64,000 nucleotides of DNA from CBDDCQ01 sp965226285 (GTDB lineage: Bacteria > Bacteroidota > Bacteroidia > Flavobacteriales > Ichthyobacteriaceae), in NCBI GenBank assembly GCA_965226285.1, contig CBDDCQ010000005.1, forward strand, positions 372,001-436,000. Reading direction: 5' to 3'. How positions within the stretch are numbered: position 1 is the stretch's first letter; every line of letters begins with the position of its first letter. Below are positions 1 to 7,853 of the stretch, piece by piece. The notes under the pieces were generated by a model. That model made no database searches, was not told the origin of the DNA, and saw nothing but the letters and a program-made list of their open reading frames with translations. A program made the translations under genes and the position numbers.

Positions 1-1
1 G

Positions 2-148
2 GCAAGAGAAATGCCTACACCTATGGAATTTGTAGGCGTAAATGATTCCTTTGGTGAATCGGGTAAACCTGCCGATTTGATGAATAAATACAATTTGAAT
101 ACAAAAACTATTGTAGAAGCTACTGCTAAGGTAATCAAGAGGAAATAA
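2..148 (+). CDS. transketolase, C-terminal end (5' partial)
   Basis: The frame is open from the left edge to TAA at 146-148 and gives about 48 residues. It contains PMEFVGVNDSFGESGKPADL, the typical last segment of the C-terminal transketolase domain, which forms part of the phosphate/sugar entrance. The family moves two-carbon units in the non-oxidative pentose phosphate pathway using thiamine diphosphate. Only the tail is visible, so it cannot be decided whether this is a full-length enzyme or the C-terminal subunit of a split transketolase. Recognition is from sequence pattern only. Confidence 0.8.
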   Translation, partial: AREMPTPMEFVGVNDSFGESGKPADLMNKYNLNTKTIVEATAKVIKRK

Positions 149-511
149 ACAACAAGTAATTGTAGAGCTTGAAACAAGTTTAGATAATAAACATAAAAGT
201 AAATTATTGTTTTACTCAAAATACAAATTATTATATGCTAAAGAAACTAATGAAGAGTATAAACCAATTTAATTGAAGATTTTGGAAAAGAGAATAAAAT
301 TGTAATAAAAACATATTCAGTAAAAGATGTAAAAGAAACTTTACCACCTCAATGATAGAAAAGTTAAATTTCATTTTTGGGCTATCTTTACCTAAACTTG
401 CTAATTATACTATTATCTTATTTGCGTTGGCTGAATAAAATTCTCATACATTTTAGATGATAAAAAAATGTTTAAATACAAAAATTGAAGAATTATTGAA
501 CTTGTATTATA
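149..511 (+). pseudogene. decayed reading frame, about 75 codons, unrecognised
   Basis: The gap between the transketolase and trpE holds no intact gene. It does contain two protein-like stretches in neighbouring frames. The first is open from about 149 to 270 and includes YSKYKLLYAKETNEEYK. The second, one frame over from about 268 to 357, includes ENKIVIKTYSVKDVKETLPP. Joining them at about 268-272 with a one-base shift gives a single Lys/Glu-rich reading frame, as expected for a dead gene. I do not recognise the family. A clear promoter or terminator was not seen here. Confidence 0.3.
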
Positions 512-1918
512 GTGATAAGTAAAGTAACTACAAAAAGCATTGATATACTTGGTGATATTGTAACGCCGGTGCAATTATATCTCAAACTTAGAGATAGGTA
601 TCCCAATACTGTTTTACTGGAGAGTTCCGATTATCATACTACAGATAAAAGTTTCTCTTTTATTTGCTTAAATCCCATTGCAGAATTTATAGTAGAGGAT
701 AATCGAGTAAAAGAAATTTATCCTAATGAAACTATCGAAATATATACTTTGCAAGGTACTGAAATCTCACAAAAACTCAATAATTTTATTAAAAGTTTTG
801 AATGTACTGATGTTGAAAATCAAAAGCAAATTGGTTTTTTTGGGTATTCTACTTTTGATGCGGTAAATTATTTTGAAAATATACAGTTTAAAAATCCTAA
901 AAAACAGGGGTATAAAATTCCGGATGTAAGATATACTTTTTATAAGCAGGTGATAGTATTTCACCATTATCACAATCATATTAAACTATATGAAAATTAT
1001 GTAAATGATGATAATGAAAGTGCTTTATTGGAGATAGAAGATATTATCAAGAATAAAAATTTTCCCATTTTTGAATTTGAAACTATAGAGCAGGAACAAT
1101 CCAATCTTAAAGATGAGGAGTTTAAGGATATGGTACAAAGAGGGAAACAGGCTTGTTTTAGGGGGGATGTGTTTCAAATTGTATTAGCTCGGCAGTTTAG
1201 GCAAAAGTTCAAAGGAGATGAGTTTAATGTATATAGAGCGTTGAGGTCTATCAATCCTTCGCCATATTTGTTTTACTTTGATTATGGTAGTTACAAAATA
1301 TTTGGGTCATCTCCAGAGGCTCAACTTATTGTACAGAATAATACGGCAGTAATAGACCCTATTGCAGGTACTTTTAGGAGAACAGGAGATGATGATAGGG
1401 ATAGAGAACTCGCCATTGAACTCTCCAAAGATGAAAAAGAAAATGCAGAGCATGTGATGCTTGTAGATTTGGCTCGTAATGATTTGAGTAGAAATTCATC
1501 TAAGGTAGAAGTAGAAAGGTATAAGGAGATACAGTATTTTTCACATGTATTGCATATGGTATCTAGGGTAAGAGCCAAGATAGATGAAAAGGCAAATACC
1601 ATAAAGATATTTGCAGATTCTTTTCCTGCGGGTACGCTTTCGGGTGCACCTAAGTATAAGGCGATGCAATTGATAGATGAGATAGAAAATCAATCGAGGG
1701 GTTTTTACGGTGGTGCTATTGGATTTTTGGGGCTTACAGGTGGTGTCAATCAAGCCATTACCATTCGTTCGTTTTTGAGTAAAAATAATACCCTTTATTA
1801 TCAAGCAGGAGCGGGGATAGTATCTGCCTCAAAAGAGGAAAACGAATTACAAGAAGTAAATAATAAGCTGGCAGCTTTAAAAAAGGCTATAGAATTAGCA
1901 AAAAACATAAAGAGATGA
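512..1918 (+). CDS. trpE: anthranilate synthase component I
   Basis: The protein has 468 residues, normal for TrpE. It converts chorismate plus ammonia (from TrpG) to anthranilate, the first step of tryptophan synthesis. The N-terminal part is the usual TrpE N-domain; the chorismate-binding domain runs from about residue 205 to the end, with FQIVLARQF, PIAGTFRRTG, LVDLARNDLSR and GTLSGAPKYKAM. The Ala in PIAGT points to anthranilate synthase rather than aminodeoxychorismate synthase, where Lys is usual. The start is GTG at 512; an in-frame TGA lies at 497-499 and no ATG fits. It overlaps trpG by 4 bases (ATGA), so the two subunits are translationally coupled. Confidence 0.92.
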   Translation: MISKVTTKSIDILGDIVTPVQLYLKLRDRYPNTVLLESSDYHTTDKSFSFICLNPIAEFIVEDNRVKEIYPNETIEIYTLQGTEISQKLNNFIKSFECTDVENQKQIGFFGYSTFDAVNYFENIQFKNPKKQGYKIPDVRYTFYKQVIVFHHYHNHIKLYENYVNDDNESALLEIEDIIKNKNFPIFEFETIEQEQSNLKDEEFKDMVQRGKQACFRGDVFQIVLARQFRQKFKGDEFNVYRALRSINPSPYLFYFDYGSYKIFGSSPEAQLIVQNNTAVIDPIAGTFRRTGDDDRDRELAIELSKDEKENAEHVMLVDLARNDLSRNSSKVEVERYKEIQYFSHVLHMVSRVRAKIDEKANTIKIFADSFPAGTLSGAPKYKAMQLIDEIENQSRGFYGGAIGFLGLTGGVNQAITIRSFLSKNNTLYYQAGAGIVSASKEENELQEVNNKLAALKKAIELAKNIKR

Positions 1919-2484
1919 AAATATTAGTTTTAGATAATTATGACTCTTTTACTTATAATTTGGTGCATTCTTTACAAAAAAATTCCAATGTTAAAGTGGA
2001 GGTATTTAGAAATGATGAAATTACTTTGGAGCAAGTAGAGCAGCATGATAAGATTGTATTATCTCCAGGTCCGGGAATACCCGATGAAGCCAATATTTTA
2101 AAACCTTTAATCAAAAAATATGCAAGGCAAAAGCCTATTTTAGGTGTGTGTTTGGGGCAACAAGCTATAGCAGAAGTGTTTGGAGGTAAACTTATCAATA
2201 CTAAAAAAGTATTCCATGGAGTGGCAACAGAGGTAAAAATATTAGTAAACAATGAAGTACTATTTAAGGGATTACCAAAAAGTTTATCGGTAGGTAGATA
2301 TCACTCTTGGATTGTTTCATCAGATGATTTACCCGAATGTTTGGAGGTTACTGCAGTAGCAGAGCGTGGGGAGGTTATGGCATTAAGGCATAAACAATAC
2401 GATGTAAGAGGTGTACAATTTCACCCTGAATCTATACTTACTCCAAAGGGTGATGAAATAATAAAAAATTGGCTGGAGGGTTAA
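1915..2484 (+). CDS. trpG: anthranilate synthase component II (glutamine amidotransferase)
   Basis: This 189-residue class I glutamine amidotransferase supplies ammonia to TrpE. The nucleophile motif GVCLGQQAIAEVFGG (Cys near residue 79) and the His-Glu pair in VQFHPESILTP near the C-terminus complete the catalytic triad. The N-terminus MKILVLDNYDSFTYNL is typical. The gene starts inside the last codons of trpE. PabA-type enzymes are nearly identical in sequence and sometimes serve both pathways, so the TrpG name rests mainly on the adjoining TrpE. No trpD, C, F, B or A gene follows in this window. Confidence 0.92.
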   Translation: MKILVLDNYDSFTYNLVHSLQKNSNVKVEVFRNDEITLEQVEQHDKIVLSPGPGIPDEANILKPLIKKYARQKPILGVCLGQQAIAEVFGGKLINTKKVFHGVATEVKILVNNEVLFKGLPKSLSVGRYHSWIVSSDDLPECLEVTAVAERGEVMALRHKQYDVRGVQFHPESILTPKGDEIIKNWLEG

Positions 2485-2656
2485 AAAAACCGTATGAAGC
2501 AAGACTAACGAAATGTACAACTTTTAGTTAAAAAAGTGTGAATTAGCATAAATTTAACCTTAATTTTTTATAATAAATATATGTAGAAGTTAGGACTAAA
2601 ATTTCTGACATTTCATTTTGTTGCTTTTGATAAGCATTAGAAAAAAGAAAAACTTT

Positions 2657-2690
2657 TCTGTTTTATTAGATTAATTTTTGATTAACTTTG
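2657..2690 (+). promoter_or_regulatory. Bacteroidota-type promoter of the DHH-gldI operon
   Basis: TAACTTTG at 2683-2690 matches the -7 box TAnnTTTG exactly. A weaker -33 box (TCTG, 2657-2660) lies 22 nt upstream. The TTG start of the DHH gene follows about 40 nt downstream. The rest of the 2485-2731 gap shows nothing else. Confidence 0.55.
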
Positions 2691-2731
2691 CACTAAATTT
2701 AGAATGCCGTATAACTTCATAAAAACGGAAC

Positions 2732-3739
2732 TTGGATAAAGAGAAAATAAAGGAAATTAAAACATTACTGTCATCACCAAAAAAGATAGTAATTGTAACA
2801 CACAAAAATCCTGATGGAGATGCCATGGGCTCTTGTTTAGCAATGTGGAATTACTTACAAAATACAGGACATATCTGTCGAGTCATTACTTCTGATGAAT
2901 ATCCTAATTTTTTGCATTGGCTACCGGGAAACCGCCATGTAAAAATACTTGAAAAGCATCATGTAGAATCTGATATAAAAGAATGTGATATCATCTTTTG
3001 CTTAGATTTCAATCACTTAAACAGAACAGGAGGCTTACAATCATCGATATCGAATAGCAAAGCTATTAAAATTATGATAGACCATCATGAAGAACCTGAC
3101 AACTTTGCCGAATACACCTACTCCAATCCTAACATCTGTGCTACTGCCCAAATGGTATATCACTTTATAGAAAAGATGGGAGATGCAGAAAAGATAGATA
3201 AAAATATAGCTACTTGTATTTATACTGGTATTATGACAGATACTGGAAGTTTTAAGTTCAATAAAACTACCTCCACTACCCATAAAATAGTGTCAAATTT
3301 AATAGAAAAAGGAGCAGAAAACAACCTTATACATCATTTGGTATATGACCAAAATTCCTTGAATAGACTTAAATTATTAGGCGTTACTATAAACCATCTC
3401 AATATTATAGATAAACTTCCCGTTGGATATACATACCTATCTTGGAATGATCTAAAAGAATATAGATTTAAAAAAGGTGATACTGAAGGGTTTGTAAATT
3501 ATATTTTATCTATCAAAGATATATCTTTTGCTGCTATTTTTATAGAAGATAAGGAAAATAACATTATTAAAATTTCTTTGCGTTCAAAAGGAAATATTTT
3601 TGTTAATCATTTTGCTCAAAAACATTTTCAAGGAGGTGGACATCTCAATGCCGCTGGTGGAAAGAGTGAAAAGAATCTGAAAGATACTATAAACGATTTT
3701 AAAACTTTTATAGAAAAGGAAAAAAATGTATTATTCTAG
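2732..3739 (+). CDS. DHH-family phosphoesterase (nanoRNase/pAp phosphatase type)
   Basis: The protein has 335 residues with DHH and DHHA1 domains, like NrnA, which degrades short oligoribonucleotides and dephosphorylates 3'-phosphoadenosine 5'-phosphate. Metal-binding motifs are visible: THKNPDGDAMGS near residue 25, DFNHLNRTG, then MIDHHEEPDNF (the DHH motif) near residue 115, and HFQGGGHLNAAGG in the C-terminal DHHA1 domain. The start is TTG at 2732 (LDKEKIKEIKTLLSSPKK); the only nearby ATG (2704) is out of frame, and relatives begin at the same point. It overlaps the following lipoprotein gene by 14 bases, so they are probably cotranscribed. A role with cyclic dinucleotides is possible but not shown. 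Confidence 0.88.
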   Translation: MDKEKIKEIKTLLSSPKKIVIVTHKNPDGDAMGSCLAMWNYLQNTGHICRVITSDEYPNFLHWLPGNRHVKILEKHHVESDIKECDIIFCLDFNHLNRTGGLQSSISNSKAIKIMIDHHEEPDNFAEYTYSNPNICATAQMVYHFIEKMGDAEKIDKNIATCIYTGIMTDTGSFKFNKTTSTTHKIVSNLIEKGAENNLIHHLVYDQNSLNRLKLLGVTINHLNIIDKLPVGYTYLSWNDLKEYRFKKGDTEGFVNYILSIKDISFAAIFIEDKENNIIKISLRSKGNIFVNHFAQKHFQGGGHLNAAGGKSEKNLKDTINDFKTFIEKEKNVLF

Positions 3740-4247
3740 AATTTTAAAGATTATTTGCATCTATATTTTATCAATAGGTTGTAAAGAAAATATAGCTCGA
3801 AATCCAATAAACAAACCTAAAAAGAGAGAAGTTAATTCCTCTATAATGTTAGCCAAAAGTATTTACCTCAAAGAGGTTAAAAACATTAAAAAATTTATAA
3901 AATTAAATCTTAAACGTAATTTCAAATTTTATGAAAATGGATTTTGGTATCATATAGAGGAAAAAGGCAAAGGAGCAAAAATAAAAAAAGGAGATAACAT
4001 TACTATACAGTATAAAATATTTAACTTAAAAGGTGAGTTATTCTACGATGAGCAATATAAAACCTTTTTAGTGGATAAAGAATCGGAGATAATAGGAGTA
4101 TCCGAAGGAGTTAAACTTATGAATAAAGGTGCAAAATATACTTTTATATTTCCCTCTTACAAAGCGTATGATTATCATGGGGATAATAAAAAAATACTTC
4201 CAAATACTACCTTGTTATACGAAGTGAAAATTTTAAACATTAACTAA
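3726..4247 (+). CDS. gldI: GldI-like FKBP-type peptidyl-prolyl isomerase lipoprotein
   Basis: This 173-residue lipoprotein has a signal peptide and lipobox ending at Cys19 (LSIGCKEN). The C-terminal half, from about residue 70, is an FKBP-type domain (GDNITIQYKIF, PNTTLLYEVKILN). GldI is a gliding/type IX secretion-associated lipoprotein of flavobacteria that is thought to assist folding of periplasmic parts. Position fits: gldI commonly follows a DHH phosphoesterase and precedes another PPIase in flavobacteria. The FKBP core is divergent, and several aromatic active-site residues of classic FKBPs are not obvious, so isomerase activity is uncertain. The name rests on length, fold and context. 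Confidence 0.75.
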   Translation: MYYSRILKIICIYILSIGCKENIARNPINKPKKREVNSSIMLAKSIYLKEVKNIKKFIKLNLKRNFKFYENGFWYHIEEKGKGAKIKKGDNITIQYKIFNLKGELFYDEQYKTFLVDKESEIIGVSEGVKLMNKGAKYTFIFPSYKAYDYHGDNKKILPNTTLLYEVKILNIN

Positions 4248-4345
4248 TCTAAAACTATAAATTCATTAATTAAATTTTATTAACTATGAGAAAAATTGCA
4301 TTACTTTTAATAGTACACGCTATGATATTTCAATCTTGTAAAAGC
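4242..4345 (+). repeat. leader/signal-peptide direct repeat, copy 1
   Basis: A block of about 104 bp runs from the stop codon of gldI (AACTAATCTAAAAC) through the start codon to the lipobox codons (TGTAAAAGC). It is nearly identical to copy 2 at 4706-4807. The two copies flank the body of the 4286 lipoprotein gene with a period of 464 bp, which is the pattern left by an insertion with long target duplication. Confidence 0.85.
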
Positions 4346-4711
4346 ATTAAAGAAGATTCTAAAAAAGCGTACCAAGAGGGAAAAATAGTGTTTGGAAGTG
4401 TTGAAATTATTTATACTGACGGGAAAACAAAGAGAAAGGGATATATGTATATGCCAACATATAGAGTAAGTAAATATAATTCATTTCCAAGAGCTCATTT
4501 GGTTAAATGTTCTGTTATACGAGGTTTTATGGATAGAGGTACGTTGGATGCTTATTATGAATTTTCAAACAATAGAACAAATGATATTATAGATAGAGAT
4601 ACAAATAAAGAATATCCAGATAAAATTCTTAATATATGTAGTAAATGTAAAAAAAAATTAAACAATGGAATAGAAAATACTGAAGATTTTTATGAAACAT
4701 TAGACAACTAA
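4286..4711 (+). CDS. small chimeric lipoprotein with possible Cys/His metal site
   Basis: The protein has 141 residues. Its first 20 (through the lipobox Cys18, FQSCKS) are almost identical to those of the next gene at 4748, and the nucleotide match extends about 45 bp upstream. The mature part is unrelated to any PPIase. It has a His-x3-Cys (HLVKC) near residue 72 and a C-terminal ICSKCKKKLN, so a small zinc-binding site is plausible, but this is inference. I do not recognise a named family. The gene looks like a foreign body fused to a copied leader and signal peptide. If exported, the CxxC motif would sit in the periplasm or at the surface, unusual for a zinc ribbon. Confidence 0.65.
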   Translation: MRKIALLLIVHAMIFQSCKSIKEDSKKAYQEGKIVFGSVEIIYTDGKTKRKGYMYMPTYRVSKYNSFPRAHLVKCSVIRGFMDRGTLDAYYEFSNNRTNDIIDRDTNKEYPDKILNICSKCKKKLNNGIENTEDFYETLDN

Positions 4712-4807
4712 TCTAAAACTTAAATTCAATAATTAAATTTTATAACTATGAGAAAAATTGCATTATTTTTAATAGTACACGCTATGATATTTCAATCTTG
4801 TAAAAGC
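4706..4807 (+). repeat. leader/signal-peptide direct repeat, copy 2
   Basis: This is the second copy of the block at 4242-4345, covering the end of the 4286 gene, the intergenic leader and the signal peptide of the PPIase gene. It differs from copy 1 by a few substitutions and short indels. Confidence 0.85.
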
Positions 4808-5779
4808 CAATATTCACATTTGAAAGATGGCTTATATGCTAAACTTATAACAAACAAAGGGGATATTATGTTATCTCTAGAATTTGAGAAAACCCCTATT
4901 ACTGTAGGTAACTTTATCGGTTTAGCTGAAGGTAAACTCAAAAACTCTGCCAAAGAAGAAGACGTTCCTTATTACGACGGTATAAAATTCCATAGAGTTA
5001 TCAAAGATTTTATGATACAAGGAGGCGATCCTACTGGCACAGGCTCGGGAGGTCCAGGTTACAAATTTGCAGACGAAATACACACTGATTTAATACATGA
5101 TAAACCCGGTATTTTATCTATGGCTAATTCAGGACCTGATACGAATGGTTCACAGTTCTTTATCACACATAAAGCTACCCCATGGTTAAATGGAAAACAT
5201 ACCGTATTTGGAAGTGTAATAGATTCTATATCACAAAGTGTCGTAGATAGCATTGCACAGAATGATGCTATTACCAAAGTAGAGATTATAAGAATAGGTG
5301 AAAAGGCTGAAAAATTTGATGGAGTTAAAATATTTAACGAGGCTTTAAAAGAATTTAAGAAAAAACAAGAGGAGCTGAAGATAGAACAAGAAAAAGAAGC
5401 CAAAAAATTTAAAGCACAAACAATCAAGTGGCTAAAAAACGCTAAAACTACAAAATCAGGTCTTAAATATATCATATTAGAAAAAGGTAAAGGAAAGAGG
5501 GCAAAAAAGAAGAAAAATGTGAAAGTACATTATACTTTAAAACTTGAAAATGGTAAGAAAATAGATTCTTCGTATGATAGAAAGCAACCCATAGATATAA
5601 AAATAGGTGTAGGACAGGTAATAAAGGGATGGGATGAAGGTATCTTACTATTGAAAGAAGGTAGTAAGGCTATGTTTATTGTACCCTCACACTTAGGTTA
5701 TGGTGAAAATGGTGCAGGTGGAGTAATCCCTCCTAATGCCACTTTATATTTTGAAGTAGAACTTTTAGAAGTAAAATAA
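4748..5779 (+). CDS. dual cyclophilin-FKBP peptidyl-prolyl isomerase lipoprotein
   Basis: The 343-residue lipoprotein (lipobox Cys18, QSCKSQ) carries a cyclophilin domain at about residues 25-185 (FHRVIKDFMIQGGDPTGTG, GPDTNGSQFFI, LNGKHTVFG) and, after a charged linker of about 45 residues, an FKBP domain at about 235-343 (VKVHYTLKLENG, GVIPPNATLYFEVELL). Both isomerase cores keep their key motifs, including the cyclophilin Arg in FHRV and the Gln-Phe-Phe of SQFF. It probably helps fold envelope proteins in the periplasm. Cyclophilin-linker-FKBP proteins are known from flavobacteria as dual-family immunophilins. It is the last gene of the DHH-gldI operon and is followed by a terminator at 5936. 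Confidence 0.9.
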   Translation: MRKIALFLIVHAMIFQSCKSQYSHLKDGLYAKLITNKGDIMLSLEFEKTPITVGNFIGLAEGKLKNSAKEEDVPYYDGIKFHRVIKDFMIQGGDPTGTGSGGPGYKFADEIHTDLIHDKPGILSMANSGPDTNGSQFFITHKATPWLNGKHTVFGSVIDSISQSVVDSIAQNDAITKVEIIRIGEKAEKFDGVKIFNEALKEFKKKQEELKIEQEKEAKKFKAQTIKWLKNAKTTKSGLKYIILEKGKGKRAKKKKNVKVHYTLKLENGKKIDSSYDRKQPIDIKIGVGQVIKGWDEGILLLKEGSKAMFIVPSHLGYGENGAGGVIPPNATLYFEVELLEVK

Positions 5780-5935
5780 CCACTGCAAATTTTCATAGTA
5801 CTGAACTGACAGAAGGAAAAAATAAAAAATTCTGTCAGGAGTGAAAAATAGTTCTATAGATATGCAGGAAGGGTAATTCTCGTCTAACACTACCTTAAAT
5901 TAGAACTAATTACATAATGTAAAATATTATTAAAG

Positions 5936-5967
5936 AAAAAAGGCTACTTTTTACAGTAGCCTTTTTT
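5936..5967. terminator. bidirectional intrinsic terminator
   Basis: GGCTAC (5942-5947) pairs with GTAGCC (5956-5961) around an 8-nt loop, with an A-run before and a T-run after. It sits between the convergent PPIase gene and susD and can serve both. Confidence 0.85.
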
Positions 5968-5986
5968 AGATTCATTTAATAATATC

Positions 5987-7834
5987 CTATTTAGGTCCTG
6001 CGCCATAATTTGGAGATTTTCCATCGAACCAAATACGCTGTGAATTAAGAGTTGCCGGTTTTTTATTACCGGGAGTGAAGCCTTGCTGGATCAAACTCTT
6101 TGAATAATTATCAGCATTCTTACTGTCCTTACTTACTGCAGGAGATGCGAATCGGCGCGGTATGACTAATGCAGAACCAGAAGCAGTAAAATCTTCTCTT
6201 GCTAAAATGCTACTACCTGTTTTAGGCACTCCTGAACGGCGTGTAGTAGTCCAAACATCACTATACGGACTCGCTGCAAAGTGAATTAACTGCTGAATAT
6301 ATACTTTCTCTAAGCCATCACTACTCAAATTATAATCCGGTTGTTTCAATAATTCAGTGATATAAGAAGCTTTTAATTTAGTCGATCCCGCTTCTTTTTC
6401 AGCCTGACTTTCATAAACAGGATCTCCTTCATAGTAAGGCAATTTAAGATTCTTAGCCAATAAATCCAAACGTTCAACAGAGAGCTTCACCCCATCATTA
6501 AAGTACGCTTGAGCACTTTTTGGTAAGGTGGCACCTAACAGTTTAAATTCAGCTAAATAGAGTAATGTTTCTGCAGCACTACCCAGTATAACTTCTAAAC
6601 TCGGATGATTACTATTCCTCTCGATTAGTCTTCCTCCTACCTTTGTGGGGTAAGTATATGTAAAATTGGTACGTACAATTCGCTCGTTAAAAGAAGAGGT
6701 GGCATAAAAAGTTTTTGTATTACTTCCAATGTCAATTTTATGATTTACAGATTGTTTAAAATAGTCATCGTTGCTACTGTTTTGAGTTGCATCGGGAGCT
6801 ACAGGAACTCCATAATAGCGTACCCAAGGCTCTCCCGGAGCTTTCCAATTGGTAAAATTACCGCTGGCATTAAATTCTACATTGGTTCTTACATAAGACG
6901 GTAATGTTTTGTTCTCAACAATAAACTGTTGCACTACCTCCTTATTAAAATGATTTTTTGTATAGAGTACAAACAGACGAGGGTCTTTGTTTTTGACCAT
7001 AAAATCAACGAAATTTTTTGCAGCAGACCCGGGTTGAACACCATTGCCAGTACCACGATAATCTTTATCTCTTTTATAAATACAATCATCGCTAGTAGCC
7101 GTCATATACTCTTTGTCATTTTTTCCTACCTCTTCTGCTATTTTAAGAGCTTTGCTACGGTCTTCATGAATTAAACGAGCTGCAATTTTGAGTTTCAACA
7201 AATTACAGAGTTTTATCCATTTGGTATAATCTCCTTGGTATATCAAGTCCTGATTGTTAAGCTCTAACTGATCTTTTGATCTAAGTGCTACTATAGCGTC
7301 ATCTAATTCTTTCAACCAAGTATCAAAAAGTACTCTTTGAGTATCGTACTTTGGGGTGATTAATGGAGGATTAGTATAAGGTGCTTTAACAGCTTCGTTA
7401 TAAATAATACTTCCTTCTCTATCCGAAATACTCATGGCTACTATGATTTGCATAGGATAAGTCATAGCACTCATAGCTACTCTCTGTTTTTTATCCTCTT
7501 CAGGTAAAGCAGCAATTTTGAATCGAATATCACGGGCGTTTGGAAACAAAGCCCTGTAGAGGTTTTGTCCAGCAGCATCTCCTATCTCATTGATCTTTTC
7601 AGAATTTCCTAATCCGTTAGTAGTAAGCTGTGCCCAAGGATAGATATAATCAAACTTATTATAGAACCATATCGTATAATCGTTATTATACATTTGCTCT
7701 ATCACTTTAGTTAATGAATACCGTAAATCTGGTTTAGATAGTACGGAAGGGTTTGAGTTCTGCTCTGCAAAATCTTTAGTACAGCTAATGAATACAAAGA
7801 AGCACAAAACAATAATTTCAATCAATTTTTTCAT
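5987..7834 (-). CDS. SusD/RagB-family outer-membrane nutrient-binding lipoprotein
   Basis: The protein has 615 residues with a signal peptide and lipobox Cys18 (FISCTKDF). Its helical TPR-rich fold is inferred from family resemblance: the N-terminus and the segment around MSAMTYPMQIIVAMSISDREG match the SusD-like_2 group. Such proteins cap the SusC channel on the cell surface and bind the oligosaccharide or peptide to be imported. The stop lies just inside the terminator at 5936. It follows susC by 19 bp, so both are made from the promoter at 11501. The substrate cannot be read from sequence. The neighbouring sulfatase relic (11611-11835) hints at a sulfated host glycan. Confidence 0.9.
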   Translation of the reverse strand: MKKLIEIIVLCFFVFISCTKDFAEQNSNPSVLSKPDLRYSLTKVIEQMYNNDYTIWFYNKFDYIYPWAQLTTNGLGNSEKINEIGDAAGQNLYRALFPNARDIRFKIAALPEEDKKQRVAMSAMTYPMQIIVAMSISDREGSIIYNEAVKAPYTNPPLITPKYDTQRVLFDTWLKELDDAIVALRSKDQLELNNQDLIYQGDYTKWIKLCNLLKLKIAARLIHEDRSKALKIAEEVGKNDKEYMTATSDDCIYKRDKDYRGTGNGVQPGSAAKNFVDFMVKNKDPRLFVLYTKNHFNKEVVQQFIVENKTLPSYVRTNVEFNASGNFTNWKAPGEPWVRYYGVPVAPDATQNSSNDDYFKQSVNHKIDIGSNTKTFYATSSFNERIVRTNFTYTYPTKVGGRLIERNSNHPSLEVILGSAAETLLYLAEFKLLGATLPKSAQAYFNDGVKLSVERLDLLAKNLKLPYYEGDPVYESQAEKEAGSTKLKASYITELLKQPDYNLSSDGLEKVYIQQLIHFAASPYSDVWTTTRRSGVPKTGSSILAREDFTASGSALVIPRRFASPAVSKDSKNADNYSKSLIQQGFTPGNKKPATLNSQRIWFDGKSPNYGAGPK

Positions 7835-7853
7835 GATAAATATTTTTTATTAG

